NCBI GenBank assembly: GCA_964397995.1
Contig: CAYNLG010000011.1
Span: 1-63,824, forward strand
Origin: CAYNLG01 sp964397995
GTDB taxonomy: Bacteria; Planctomycetota; Phycisphaerae; FEN-1346
Direction of reading: 5' to 3'
DNA: 63,824 nt
The notes beneath the pieces were generated by a model that had not been told where the DNA came from, did not search any database, and saw only the letters and a list, made by a program, of their open reading frames with translations. Below are positions 41,275 through 51,667 of this stretch, one piece after another; position 1 is the first letter of the stretch; each line of letters starts with the position of its first letter. The position numbers were made by a program, and so were the translations under genes.

Positions 41275-44200
41275 TCAGTCGATTTCGATCTTGGCCAGGC
41301 GTTCGTCGGTCAGCCGGCCGCGGGCGAACTTCGCCCACTTCGTGGCCGGGTAGTCCCAGGTCAGCTTCTTGAAGACGATGTAGGCATTGCGGAGGGCCTC
41401 GCTGTCGCCCTCCATGCGCATGTACGAGTCGCCGCACCAGTACATCGCCTCGGCCACCAGGTCCTTGTCCGCCTCGGGGTTCTCCATGACGTCGCGGAAG
41501 GTCTTGACGGCGGCCTCGTAGTCCTCGGCCTGCATGTAGCACTGGGCCGAGAGGACGGTCGTCTTGTCGGCCAGTCGGTGCTTCGGGAACCGGACGGCGA
41601 GGCGGCGGAAGACCTGGGCGGCCACGGTGAACATCTCCCGCGACTGCATGGCGATCTTCTCGCTCTCCACGGCGTCGGTCTCGGCCTCGATCCGGGCCTT
41701 GAACTCCTTGCCCTTCGTCAGGAAGTACTGCCCGAGGCGGGCGATCGTCTCGGCCACCAGCTCGTTGTCCGGGTACCGGTACGAGAGCTTGACGTATTCC
41801 TCGCAGGCTTGGTCGATCTCGCCCATCTTCTCGAAGGTGAGGGCCTTCTTGTACTGGGCCTTCGGGGCGTAGACGCTGTCGGGGTAGGTCGCGACGATGT
41901 CGCTGAAGCGGTTGATCGCCTCCGTGTAGTGGCCGCGCTTCATCTCCTCGTTCACCGCGTCGTTGGCAAACTCGAGGGCGAGGTTGGCGAGCAGGTAGTC
42001 GGCCTGGGCGCGGGCCTCGGTCTCCGGGAAGTCGCGGATGGCTTCCTCCAGGAGCTTCTTGCCCTGCTGGATCTCGCGCCGGGCGAGGCTGTCCTGCTCC
42101 AGGTCGCGGTGCCGCTTGGCCAACTCGAAGTAGGCCTCGGCGATGGTGAACTGGGTCTGCATCGCGATGGTCGGGTCCTTGAAGCGCTTCGTGAAGGGCA
42201 GGACGTCGCCGTCGGAGCCCTTGAAGACCGAGACGAGGCGCGTCATGGCCGGGCCCTCGGTCTCGCGGTCGTAGCGGGCCGTGACGTCGTCGCCGTAGGT
42301 GACCGGCAGGGCGAACGGGTCGTCGGTCTGCTCCTGCTCGCCCTTGTAGACGATGTTGGCGAGGCCCTTGAAGACGCCGCTGTGGGAAAAGGTCTCCATC
42401 AACTCGACGCGCTTCTCGGTGCCGGAGGAGGTCGTGACGAGGACGGCCACCGGGTCTTTCTCGTCGGAGACGTCGCGCGTGGGGTCGATCAGGCGGAAGT
42501 AGAGGGTCTCGCCGACGTAGATGCCCTCGACGGTGTCGCGGTACCGGCGGTCCATGACGTTGAAGAATGCGTCCGCGCCCAGCTTGGCCTGGCGCGTCAG
42601 CCAGTGGACCTCGCCGTCCGGGTCGGTGTAGCGGAAGCCGAGGAAGACGGTGTCGTCGCCCTTGATCTTGAGGGTGGGCTTCTCGTCGGGCCGCTCGACC
42701 ATCTCGTCCTCGAGGGCGAGAGAGTCGGCCGGGAGCTTCCCGAGCTCCAGCGGCACCAGGAACGTGAAGCGCCCGTCGTCGATGGCGTCGAGGGCGTACG
42801 GGTTGGTCCGCACGAGCACGCCCTTGTAGCCGGGCGGCGGCGTGAGCGACCCGAGGTTCGACGGCCGCGCCGTCAGGCGCAGGGTCCCCGGCACGTTGAC
42901 GTTGAAGTCGCCGTCTGGGGCCACGCCCATGGCCTCGCGCCCCGAGGAGGTCTGCACGAACAGTTCCACGGTGCTCTCCGGGCTCTTTGCCACCGCCGGG
43001 AAGATCACCTCGACGGGAACCGGCACGGTGATCCTGCAGGAGGCGGGCTTGTCGGTGTGCGGCGTCTCGGGCCAGGTGGCGATGAGGGTGTGCGTGATGG
43101 GTACGTGCTCCTCGAACTCGCCGGCCTCGTCCTCGGCGCGGTTGCCCTCGGCGGCCAGTTCTTCGTCGGTCAGGGGGCGGCTCTCGACGTCGTAGACGCG
43201 GAGCGTCGGGGGCTCGAACCAGACCTGCTCGACGATGGCGGTGCGGGTCCACGGGATGCCGGGGTCGGTGTTCTCGGTGTCGGTGTAGCTGAGGATGACG
43301 TCGTCGCCGCGCACGACCTTGATCTCGCTGTCACGCTGGGGCTCGCCCTGAATCGGGAAGACGCCGCCGACGAAAACGCCGCTGTGTTCCGTGGTCTCCA
43401 GGGCCGCCAGCTCCTTCGGCTCCCCTTCGCTGGTGCGGACGGTGAAGCTGACGGTGTCCTGCTTCTCCGAGACATCCATGTCGGGGTCGTTGATGAGGAC
43501 GTTGATCTTGTCGCCGGGGTCGAAGCGGCGCATCGGCACGTACCGGGCCTGCCGCTCGCCGCCGCGCTGTGTGAACTCGACGAAGCACGCGTTGATGGCG
43601 GCGTTGGTGTAGGTGGCCGTCAGGAATGCCTCGTGGTGTTCCTTGCCGCGCGTGATGACCCGCGGGTCTTCGTAGACGACCGTGACGCGGTCGCCGGGGA
43701 CGATCTCCAGGACGCCGTTCTCGCGGAGCGTCATGAAGTCCTGTTCGGTGGGGAGGAGCTTCTCGCCGGCGGCGTCCGTCAGGCCGATCTTCTCGATGGC
43801 CGGCGCGTCGGACTCGAAGTCCACCAGCAGCAGCCGCACCACGCGGGCCCGGGCGCCCTCGGGGAACGCGACGGTGAACGCGGCCGCGTCGTCGCCGGCC
43901 TGGATGGTGGCCGGTTTCAGGGCCACCTCCTCGGCGATCTGCGGATTCTTGGCCGGGTCGAACATCTCGGTCGGGCAGGGCACCATGTACGGCGGCTCGG
44001 GCGTGTCGCACAGGACCGTGAACTCCAGGTCCGCGTCGCGGCTCGCGATGGCGAAGACCTCCAGCACGTGGACGCCCTTGCCGAGGGACCGCTTGATTTC
44101 CGGCAGGGCAGCTTCCTCGCCGCGGCGGCTCCGCTGGGCCGAGACCGGCACGCCGCCCACCGCCAGGATGTACTCGATACCGTCGGTCTTGTTCTTGTGG

Positions 44201-47200
44201 TCGAGCTGGAAGGTGCGGACCTGGCGGCGGTCCTGGTAGAACGCGCCCTGGAAGTGGGCGATGTAGCGGTGCTCGCTGGCCGAGAGGCCCACGTCGCGGG
44301 CCTTGCCGCCCATGTCTTTGCCCCAGTTGGCCTGGGGTTCGGGGGTTGGCCGGACGACCTTCTTGAAGCCGTGGCCGAGGTAGCCGGCCTCCAGGTAGTC
44401 GCGCAGGTCCGTCAAGCTCCGCATGTCGAACCGCCGGCCGCGCGCCGACTCCAACCGCACCAGTGCCAACTGAGGTGTCCCGTCCCAGGGCTCGTAGGCC
44501 TTGGGCCAGGCGCCGACGGTGGTGAAATCGCGGCCGTTGAGGCTGGTCTGGAGGAAGAAGCGTTTGAGCTTGCGACCGGGGACGCCGGCGGTGAGGGTCA
44601 TCGTGGCCGGGGCGACGTTGTCGTTGAGGTCGATCGTGAAGGTCTGGACCGCGCCGGCGGCCGGGACGCCCACCCACGCCGCGTACTCCTTGGCGGAGAT
44701 GACCATGTTCGGGTCTTTGCCGGCCTCGGAGCCGGAGGCGTAGGCACGGGCCTGGCCGGCGGCCGTGGGGATGGCGCCTTCGAAAACGCCGCTGTGCGTG
44801 TCGGTCTCCGTGAGGACGAACTCGGCGATCGAGTCGCCACTGGAGGCCGAGATGCGGACCTTGACGCGGTCGCGCTCGGCCGATTCGCTGCGGTCCAGAT
44901 CCTCGACGCGGGCGTTGATCTTGTTGCCCGGCTTGATCTGGTTCTCGGGCCGCACAATGCTCAGCGCGACCGACTCGGCCCGGGCCTCCTCGATGTTGAG
45001 GCGGCTACGGATGGCCCGCTCCAGCGCGATGGCCTCCCGCTCCTCGGCCGAGAGGATCTTCCCGCTCGACACGAACAGCCGCGCATCCGTCCGCACGGCC
45101 AGCGTATAGACCTCGCTGTCGGTGATGTTGTGCGCCTTCTTGAACGCCTCCGAGTAGTCGTAGTGGACGGTGTCGACACCGAGAAGCTGGAGCGTGTCAT
45201 CGTCCTTCTTCGGCGGCGCGAGCTCGGTCGTGATCGACCCGCGGAACTTCGTCTTGGTGTCGCCAAACGGCACGAGGCTGAACGTCTCCTCGTCGCCCGA
45301 CTGGGTCCAGACGCGAATCTGGATGTCCGTGGCCGGCCCGACGACCGACAGGTTCCGGTCCTCCAGGGTGATCTTCAGGGTCTTGCCCGGGACGATGAAC
45401 CGCTGGCGGGTGACCGGGCCGATCTCGACGTCCGTCGGCTCTTCCAGCTTATTCATCTTGACCTTCGCCCGGGCTTCGAGGATCTTTGCCATCGAGTGAT
45501 CGGGCAGCCGGGCCAGCGTCTGGCCCAGGTAGTCGAGACACTCGGCGAACTCGCCCTGATCGAACTTCACGAGCGCCAGGTGATAGAACGCCTGGCTCTG
45601 CAGGTAGAGGTCCTTGGCCCGGGAGAGCTTCTCCAGGCGCTCGATGGCCTCGTCGTGGCGGTTGGTCAGGCGGTCGACTTCGGCGACGGCCAGCTCGGCG
45701 TCGCGCCGGGCCTGGGTCCCCTCGTACTCGGGATCGACGGCAATGCGCTCGAACAGGGCCCGCGCCCGCGGGAACTCCTTGCGGGCCAGCGCGATGTGAG
45801 CGTATGAGAGCATCAGCCGCCCCCGGATCTCCGCCCCGAAGCCCTCCGGCACCGCGTCGAACCACTGGATCATCTCGCGGGCCAGCGCCTCGGCCGGCTC
45901 GAACTGCCTCAGCTCCGTGTGCTTCTCGATCAGCCAGATCAGGAAGTTCGGATCCAGGTCCTTGTACATCATCTGGACCAGGGTCCGGTTCTCCAGGTAC
46001 GTCTCCCAGGCCGTTTGGAACCGCCCCGTCAAATACGCCGCCTGGGCCATGTAAACCGGGTACTCCTTTTCGCCCGGCTTGGCGGGAATGAAGTAGCGGA
46101 AGAAGGCGATGGCCTTGGAGCGGGTGGCGGTGAGGCGGCTGTGGATGTCGGCCGACAGCTCGCTCTTCGCCAGGTCGATGCCCTCGCTCGTCACGACATA
46201 GGCGAGGTCATTCTGGTCCTTCTCGAGGAGGCCGGCGGCCGCCTCGGCCAGCGCCTGCTGGCACGCGTCGGACCGCGTGTCGCGGGCGATGCTCCACAGG
46301 AACGGGGCCACGTCATAGAGCGCCGTCGCCCGCCCGCGCGCCACCAGAGACGCGTGCACCATCGGGGCCACCGCCTCGTAGTGCCAGCCCTGCGGCCAGG
46401 TGCCGGGGACGCCGTACGGGAACAGTTTCAGCAGCACGTCGAGTTCGGCGTCCGTGAGCGACGCCTTGCCCTCGAGCGACGCGACCGCGCCCAGATAGGG
46501 CGGCGAGACGCGCCCGGGGGCGTCGATCTGGCGGCCGATGTACTCGTCCAGCTGCTTGAAGAACCCCTCCCGGTCCTTCGCGTCCTTGAAGGACGACGTT
46601 GTGTGGAAGCGGGCGCGGCCCATGGCGAAGGTGTCGAACCGGGTCTTGCCGAAGGTCGCCTCGATCGCCTGGATCATGGTGTCGCGCGGCTTCGGGTCGG
46701 CCCCGAGGGCGCGGCTCTGCCAGTCCCAGAAGGCGGCCCGGTCGTAGACGACCGTCTCTCCGTTGTAACCGAAGGGCAGCGTCTTGTAGCCGGCCAGAAT
46801 CTCGGCGGCGGCGTTGACGACCTTTTTCTTCTCGTCGCGGCCATAGTCCCAGTACCGGGCGTCCAGGTAGCCTGTCCGCTTGGCTTCGGCGACGAACGCG
46901 TCGTCGAAGTGCGTCTCCACCGGGAACGCCTCGGCCAGGCCGGGCGCCTCGTGGCGCACGAGGTCCATGTACGCGACGGCGGCGCTGCGGATGCCCGCGG
47001 GCCGCCACGGATGGTCCTCTAGCAGGTCCTTCTCGATGACCGTCCGGTAGACCTCGACACCCCAGTCCTTGCGGGACCAGTGGTCGCCGACGCGGGTGCC
47101 GCGGAACCAGGTCCAGAGGTCCTCGGGCAGGCGACCCTGCTTCAATTCCCTGAGCAGGGCGTCGGCCAGAAGGGCGTTCAGCGGCTCGATCTTCTTGATG

Positions 47201-49248
47201 TCGTTGTTCGTCGTGCGCCACCACCCCCAGCTCCGGCGCTGCATGATCAGCGAGAGCAGGTCGCGGATGCGGCGGTTATCGCCCTTGGCATCGTAGCCCT
47301 TGAGCAGGTCTTCGAGGGCCGCGAGTTGAACCGGCAGCGTGTCGACGCTCCGCGACGAACTGTAGACGTACTCGAAGCACGCGGCCGCGAACGGCGTCCG
47401 GCCGTCCGGGTAGTTCCTGATCAGCGGGTAGAGCGCCTGGGCCGCCTTGGCATAGGCCTCCGGGTCCTTGCGGCGCTCGGCCAGAACGAGTTCGGCCATG
47501 TGGCGGCAGAGGGCATTCGGGGCCTTCGACGGGTCGCCGCCACTGGACTGGACCTCCTTGAAGGCGGCCTCGATCGGCGCGATCTGGTCGAGCACGGCCT
47601 TCTCCACCGTGACGTCCTTCTTGCGGTCCTCTTTCCGCAGGTTCTCCGTCCAGCCGCGAAAACTGCGGTACGTGTCCCGGTAGACCTGGGCGCGTTCGCG
47701 GTCGGGCAGCGGGACCCACGCCAAAGCCTTCAGGTCCTTGATGACCTCGTCGCGGCCCTTGTCGCCGTTACCGGCGGTGGCCCAGGCGGCCTCGACGTAG
47801 GCCTCCAGGCCTTCGTAATCGAACAGGGCGGCCGGCGAGTCGGCCAGGTAGGCGCGGCCCAGGTAGGCCTCGACCTCGCGGCGGACGTCGTCGGAGGGCG
47901 CCTTCTCGCCCTCGGTGTGCAGCCGCCGCCACGCCGGCCAGACGCTGCGGCTGAACAGGGCGTACGCCTCGGTGAAGTTCAGATGCCAGCCTTCCTGCTT
48001 GAGGAGATGGTCGGCGGCCTTCTTCAGGTCGTCGCCGCCGGCCGCCAGGCTGTTGATCACGGCCGCCGAGCCCGACGGCACGTTCTTCAGGAACGCGGCC
48101 TGCTTGCCGATGAGTGCCTTGTCTTCGGCGCCGGTGTGGAATGCAATCCGCCGCGTGCCGTCGGCCTTCGCGAAGAGGTCCGGGTATTTGATGCCGAGGG
48201 CGGCCCACTGGGCGGGCGACGCCAGGTCTCGGTCGCGCTCGCCCGTCAGGTCCCAGTCCAGGATGACCCGGCGCTCGTCGGCCGGGAGCTTCTCGAACCC
48301 GTAGACGAAGAGCTCACGCTTGGCGTCCTGCTGCTGACGCCAGCGGTCGTCGCTCCAGCCCCCGCCGGCCAGCACGCCGACCACGTCCTTGAGGGTGTCG
48401 GCGGTCGGGAACGCGTCCAGGTAGGCCTTGGCGGCCTTGGCGACCTCGGTGAAGTCCTTGGCGAGGGCGGCCTCGTCCTTGCCGGCGGTGCCGGCGCCAA
48501 AGCCGAGGTTCGCGACGATGAAGCTGTAGCGGGCCGACCGTTTCCTGCTTTCACGGACGAGCGGCACCAGCTTCCGCAGCGCCGGCAGAGCCGGGTAGTG
48601 CACGGTCCGGGCCGCCCGGACCTCGTTCATCAGCCAGTCCAGGTTGTCCCAGTAGTGCAGCCGCTCTTCTTCCAGGGGCAGATTGTCCTGGAAGACCCGG
48701 AGCAGGGCTTCGGCCATGTGTTCGAAGTCCTGGCGGCGAGCGGCCTGGGCGATGACCCACGTGTCGAACTTGCGGGCCGCCGGCGACGCGCGAAACCGGT
48801 CCCCCTTCTGCGTCAGGAACAGGTACGCGTCGTCCTCGGCCCCCAGCAGGTCGATGTTGACGAGGCACAGGAGGGCGGCCGCGTCAGAGGCCTCGCGGCC
48901 CGGCTTGGCCGCCTCCAGATAGCCTTTCAGGCGGGCGGCCGCGGCACGGAAGTCTCCGGCCCGGAAGGCGTTGATCGCACCGGCGTGCAGCAGGTCCGGC
49001 GGGGCCTGGAAGTTGTGCGCCAGGTACCCCTTCAGGGCCAGCGACACGGCGTAGCATCGGCCGAGGCGCTGGGCGTCCTTCAGCAGGGCCGCCACGTCCT
49101 CCTCGGAGGCGCCGCCGGGATTCGTCTGAACCTTCTGGAGCAGTTGGTCGAAGGCCGCCGTCTCGGTGTCGGGGGCGGCGTCCTCGGCGGCACAGACGGT
49201 GCCGAGGCCGAGCACCAGGATCGCAAACAGGGCGGTAAGCGTTTTCAT
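41275..49248 (-). CDS. Giant exported TPR protein with repeated beta modules (2657 aa)
   Basis: Signal peptide MKTLTALFAILVLGLGTVCA. Residues to about 1270 are helical, with TPR-like repeats in the part nearest 1270. A central region (about 1275-2350) is beta-rich and contains several copies of a module with an acidic strand (such as VEDLDRSESAERDRV, NDPDMDVSEKQDTV, IDPTRDVSDEKDPV) followed by Glu-Thr-x2-HSGVF (His1485, 1955 and 2289). Similar ET-G-vF modules occur in secreted and S-layer proteins. A C-terminal TPR block (about 2357-2650, for example YPDSVYAPKAQYKKA) ends the protein. No enzyme motif. It lies in the ExbBD operon and shares its module with the 753-residue protein upstream. Probably a periplasmic or cell-surface scaffold. 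Confidence 0.8.
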   Translation of the reverse strand: MKTLTALFAILVLGLGTVCAAEDAAPDTETAAFDQLLQKVQTNPGGASEEDVAALLKDAQRLGRCYAVSLALKGYLAHNFQAPPDLLHAGAINAFRAGDFRAAAARLKGYLEAAKPGREASDAAALLCLVNIDLLGAEDDAYLFLTQKGDRFRASPAARKFDTWVIAQAARRQDFEHMAEALLRVFQDNLPLEEERLHYWDNLDWLMNEVRAARTVHYPALPALRKLVPLVRESRKRSARYSFIVANLGFGAGTAGKDEAALAKDFTEVAKAAKAYLDAFPTADTLKDVVGVLAGGGWSDDRWRQQQDAKRELFVYGFEKLPADERRVILDWDLTGERDRDLASPAQWAALGIKYPDLFAKADGTRRIAFHTGAEDKALIGKQAAFLKNVPSGSAAVINSLAAGGDDLKKAADHLLKQEGWHLNFTEAYALFSRSVWPAWRRLHTEGEKAPSDDVRREVEAYLGRAYLADSPAALFDYEGLEAYVEAAWATAGNGDKGRDEVIKDLKALAWVPLPDRERAQVYRDTYRSFRGWTENLRKEDRKKDVTVEKAVLDQIAPIEAAFKEVQSSGGDPSKAPNALCRHMAELVLAERRKDPEAYAKAAQALYPLIRNYPDGRTPFAAACFEYVYSSSRSVDTLPVQLAALEDLLKGYDAKGDNRRIRDLLSLIMQRRSWGWWRTTNNDIKKIEPLNALLADALLRELKQGRLPEDLWTWFRGTRVGDHWSRKDWGVEVYRTVIEKDLLEDHPWRPAGIRSAAVAYMDLVRHEAPGLAEAFPVETHFDDAFVAEAKRTGYLDARYWDYGRDEKKKVVNAAAEILAGYKTLPFGYNGETVVYDRAAFWDWQSRALGADPKPRDTMIQAIEATFGKTRFDTFAMGRARFHTTSSFKDAKDREGFFKQLDEYIGRQIDAPGRVSPPYLGAVASLEGKASLTDAELDVLLKLFPYGVPGTWPQGWHYEAVAPMVHASLVARGRATALYDVAPFLWSIARDTRSDACQQALAEAAAGLLEKDQNDLAYVVTSEGIDLAKSELSADIHSRLTATRSKAIAFFRYFIPAKPGEKEYPVYMAQAAYLTGRFQTAWETYLENRTLVQMMYKDLDPNFLIWLIEKHTELRQFEPAEALAREMIQWFDAVPEGFGAEIRGRLMLSYAHIALARKEFPRARALFERIAVDPEYEGTQARRDAELAVAEVDRLTNRHDEAIERLEKLSRAKDLYLQSQAFYHLALVKFDQGEFAECLDYLGQTLARLPDHSMAKILEARAKVKMNKLEEPTDVEIGPVTRQRFIVPGKTLKITLEDRNLSVVGPATDIQIRVWTQSGDEETFSLVPFGDTKTKFRGSITTELAPPKKDDDTLQLLGVDTVHYDYSEAFKKAHNITDSEVYTLAVRTDARLFVSSGKILSAEEREAIALERAIRSRLNIEEARAESVALSIVRPENQIKPGNKINARVEDLDRSESAERDRVKVRISASSGDSIAEFVLTETDTHSGVFEGAIPTAAGQARAYASGSEAGKDPNMVISAKEYAAWVGVPAAGAVQTFTIDLNDNVAPATMTLTAGVPGRKLKRFFLQTSLNGRDFTTVGAWPKAYEPWDGTPQLALVRLESARGRRFDMRSLTDLRDYLEAGYLGHGFKKVVRPTPEPQANWGKDMGGKARDVGLSASEHRYIAHFQGAFYQDRRQVRTFQLDHKNKTDGIEYILAVGGVPVSAQRSRRGEEAALPEIKRSLGKGVHVLEVFAIASRDADLEFTVLCDTPEPPYMVPCPTEMFDPAKNPQIAEEVALKPATIQAGDDAAAFTVAFPEGARARVVRLLLVDFESDAPAIEKIGLTDAAGEKLLPTEQDFMTLRENGVLEIVPGDRVTVVYEDPRVITRGKEHHEAFLTATYTNAAINACFVEFTQRGGERQARYVPMRRFDPGDKINVLINDPDMDVSEKQDTVSFTVRTSEGEPKELAALETTEHSGVFVGGVFPIQGEPQRDSEIKVVRGDDVILSYTDTENTDPGIPWTRTAIVEQVWFEPPTLRVYDVESRPLTDEELAAEGNRAEDEAGEFEEHVPITHTLIATWPETPHTDKPASCRITVPVPVEVIFPAVAKSPESTVELFVQTSSGREAMGVAPDGDFNVNVPGTLRLTARPSNLGSLTPPPGYKGVLVRTNPYALDAIDDGRFTFLVPLELGKLPADSLALEDEMVERPDEKPTLKIKGDDTVFLGFRYTDPDGEVHWLTRQAKLGADAFFNVMDRRYRDTVEGIYVGETLYFRLIDPTRDVSDEKDPVAVLVTTSSGTEKRVELMETFSHSGVFKGLANIVYKGEQEQTDDPFALPVTYGDDVTARYDRETEGPAMTRLVSVFKGSDGDVLPFTKRFKDPTIAMQTQFTIAEAYFELAKRHRDLEQDSLARREIQQGKKLLEEAIRDFPETEARAQADYLLANLALEFANDAVNEEMKRGHYTEAINRFSDIVATYPDSVYAPKAQYKKALTFEKMGEIDQACEEYVKLSYRYPDNELVAETIARLGQYFLTKGKEFKARIEAETDAVESEKIAMQSREMFTVAAQVFRRLAVRFPKHRLADKTTVLSAQCYMQAEDYEAAVKTFRDVMENPEADKDLVAEAMYWCGDSYMRMEGDSEALRNAYIVFKKLTWDYPATKWAKFARGRLTDERLAKIEID

Positions 49249-49288
49249 CGGATTCGGTCCCTCGTGGCGTTGGGGTTCCGGGGGCAGG

Positions 49289-51550
49289 TCATTCGGCCGA
49301 CACGGTCTCGGCGGCCCGTTCCATCGTGCTCTTGATCCGGTCCAGCAGGTCGTGCGCCTGTTTGGCGTGCGTGCTGTTCGGGTACTCCGTCACGAGCTGC
49401 GAGCACTTCTCGTATGCCTTCTCGTAGTCGCCCATCCGGTACGCGACGATGACCCACTTCAGCAGCATCGAGTCCAGGAAGTCGGCGTCCGGGTAGTCGA
49501 CGAAGACCTGGTCCAGCAGGTCGCTTGCCTGGGCGTAGTCCTTCGTTTCGATGTAGTAGTCGATCAACTTGGCCAGACTCTCGCCGGCGAACGAACTGTC
49601 CGGGTACCGGTCGGCGCACTCCTTGTACTGGCGGATGGCCGGTTCCGGGATGATGAACTGGCTGCGGGCCAGGCCCCGGGCCAGGTGCTCCTGGCGGGCC
49701 TGTTCCTCCAGGCACTGGGCGATCATGTACTGGGCCTCGGCCTTCGCCAGCGACTGTTCCAGCTTCAGGATCTGCTCGAAGACCCGCGTGGCCTCACGGT
49801 AGTCCTTGTTGTCGAAGCGGATGCGGCCGATGCCCAGCAGCGCCTGGTCGACGAAGGGCGAGTCCGGGTACAGCCGGTTGAAGACCTGGCAGGTGTTGAT
49901 GGCGCTGGCGTAGTCTTCCTGGACGATGTAAAGCTCCCACTTCAGCTTGAAGGCCTCTTCCTTGAGGGCCGAGGGGATGGGTGTCTCGATCCGGATGACC
50001 GGGTCGACGCGATCGAGCCCCTCGCCGGCCTTCGTGGCGGCGCCTTCCACGAGGCCCATGCTCTTGAAGATGCGCGCCAGTTCCAGGTAGGCGGTTGCCT
50101 CGACGAGGTTCTTCTTGGCCCGCAGGATCGGGTCGGGCACGACGTTCTGGCGCGGCTGGGGCCGGGCGTCGATCTCGCCGGCCACGCCGATGGAGGCCGT
50201 CGCCTCGCGGGGCACCTGGCCGCCGATATGCAGCTCGTCGACGTACGTCGCGACGACCTCGTCACCGAGGGCGCAGGCGAGCCGCGCATCCGTCTTGTCG
50301 ACGGGCTGGCCCTCGCGGTAGGCGTCGATCGCGATGCTGCCGCCGAAACGGCCGCTGTGGACTTTGTCCTCGCCGCGCTCCGTCAGCGCGAGCACCACCT
50401 CGTCGCGAATCTTGTAGGTCTCGCGCTGTTCCTCGCGGAGGGTCTCGATGTCGATGTCCAGTTCGTCGGTGGCCGTCTCGTCTTTGTACCGGGAGACGAC
50501 GCGGATCTCGGCCGTATCGGCCTTGTCCGAGACATCGAGGTCGGCGTCGTGCAGCAGGCAGAACAGGGGCTGGCCGAGGAAGGCGGCCGCGGCCTGCGAC
50601 TCGTACGTGCCCATTGTGAAGCTGACGGCTCCTGTCGAGACGACCTTGACCTGCTTGACGCGGGGGACGTCCTTCTTGCCCTCCTGAGTGTTGTCGTCGA
50701 AATAGCGGACGGTCACGTTGTCTCCGCCCACCACCTGGAGGGTGTTGTCGCCCGGGGCCGGCGGGGCGACGTCGGTACTGATCGAGGAGATGAAGATGCC
50801 CTGGCGGCCCGACAGGGGGATCGCCCGCAGCGTCTCCTTGTCGCCGCGCCCGGTTTCCACCTCCAGCCGCGTGTCGCGACCCAGGCGGTTCAGGACGGGC
50901 AGGTCGGCGTCCTCGACCTTGCAGTAGAAGCGGCGGCCGGCCTCGACGTACTCGAGGGTCGGGCTGTCGGGATCGACGAAGGTTCCGACGAGGCTCAGGG
51001 CCCGGATGGCCTTGTTCCAGTTGCCCTGCGCGAAGTGGCACATCCCAATATAGTAGTAGGCCTGGTTCGCCCACACCGTGTTCGGGTGGTGGTTGGTGAT
51101 CTTGCGCAGGATCGGGAACGCCTGGCTGTACTGCCGCATCTGGAAGTACGCCACCCCCGAGAGGTACATCGCCTCGAGGTACATTTCCTTGCGGTCGCCG
51201 GTCAGGGCCTCCTCGTCGCGCTCCAGTTCCTTCAGGCGGCGCAGGTACGGGATCGCCTGGGTCTGCTGGTACTGGTCGAGGTAGTGCTTGCCGAGGGCAA
51301 GGTAGGCCTCATAGCGGATGGGGCTGTCGCCGTGCTGCTCGATGACGGTTTCGAGCATGCGGACGGCCCGGTCCTTCTCGTCCGCCAGCAGCAGTTCCTG
51401 GGCTTTTTTCAGGAGGCGCTTGGCGGCGATGTCGGCCTCGGCCGACCGCTCGTCCTCAGGCGCGGGACCATCGGCCGGCTGGGCCGCGGCCGCCTGCACC
51501 AGGATCGCCGTGACGCCGAGCGCCAGGATCCAGCGTGTCAGTCGCGTCAT
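49289..51550 (-). CDS. Exported TPR protein with two beta modules
   Basis: A 753-residue protein. Signal peptide ends near AAAQ (about residue 24). TPR repeats occupy about 40-160 (YEAYLALGKHYLDQY, ANQAYYYIGMCHFAQGN). Two beta modules follow (about 165-290 and 300-440) with VEDADLPVLNRLGRDT and HDADLDVSDKADT; the second ends in VHSGRF near residue 397, the same module as in the giant protein. C-terminal TPRs (about 455-740) resemble YbgF/BamD-type repeats (RLYPDSPFVDQALLGIG, YPDADFLDSMLLKWV). It precedes the giant gene by 40 bp. Likely a periplasmic partner in the same assembly. Confidence 0.82.
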   Translation of the reverse strand: MTRLTRWILALGVTAILVQAAAAQPADGPAPEDERSAEADIAAKRLLKKAQELLLADEKDRAVRMLETVIEQHGDSPIRYEAYLALGKHYLDQYQQTQAIPYLRRLKELERDEEALTGDRKEMYLEAMYLSGVAYFQMRQYSQAFPILRKITNHHPNTVWANQAYYYIGMCHFAQGNWNKAIRALSLVGTFVDPDSPTLEYVEAGRRFYCKVEDADLPVLNRLGRDTRLEVETGRGDKETLRAIPLSGRQGIFISSISTDVAPPAPGDNTLQVVGGDNVTVRYFDDNTQEGKKDVPRVKQVKVVSTGAVSFTMGTYESQAAAAFLGQPLFCLLHDADLDVSDKADTAEIRVVSRYKDETATDELDIDIETLREEQRETYKIRDEVVLALTERGEDKVHSGRFGGSIAIDAYREGQPVDKTDARLACALGDEVVATYVDELHIGGQVPREATASIGVAGEIDARPQPRQNVVPDPILRAKKNLVEATAYLELARIFKSMGLVEGAATKAGEGLDRVDPVIRIETPIPSALKEEAFKLKWELYIVQEDYASAINTCQVFNRLYPDSPFVDQALLGIGRIRFDNKDYREATRVFEQILKLEQSLAKAEAQYMIAQCLEEQARQEHLARGLARSQFIIPEPAIRQYKECADRYPDSSFAGESLAKLIDYYIETKDYAQASDLLDQVFVDYPDADFLDSMLLKWVIVAYRMGDYEKAYEKCSQLVTEYPNSTHAKQAHDLLDRIKSTMERAAETVSAE

Positions 51551-51593
51551 GGGAGTTCCCCGATTCCTCTGTCCGTTCCTTGGGGGTGCATGC

Positions 51594-51610
51594 CGGGGGC
51601 CGAGCCCCCG
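51594..51610. other. Intercistronic hairpin
   Basis: CGGGGGC-CGA-GCCCCCG forms a tight 7-bp stem in the 117 bp between two TPR genes. No T run follows on the - strand, so it is more likely an mRNA stability or partial-termination element inside the operon. Confidence 0.4.
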
Positions 51611-51667
51611 TGGGCTCGACCCGTCTACGGAGGTTCAACCGCGCGAGGCGCCGCCGGATACGGCCAA

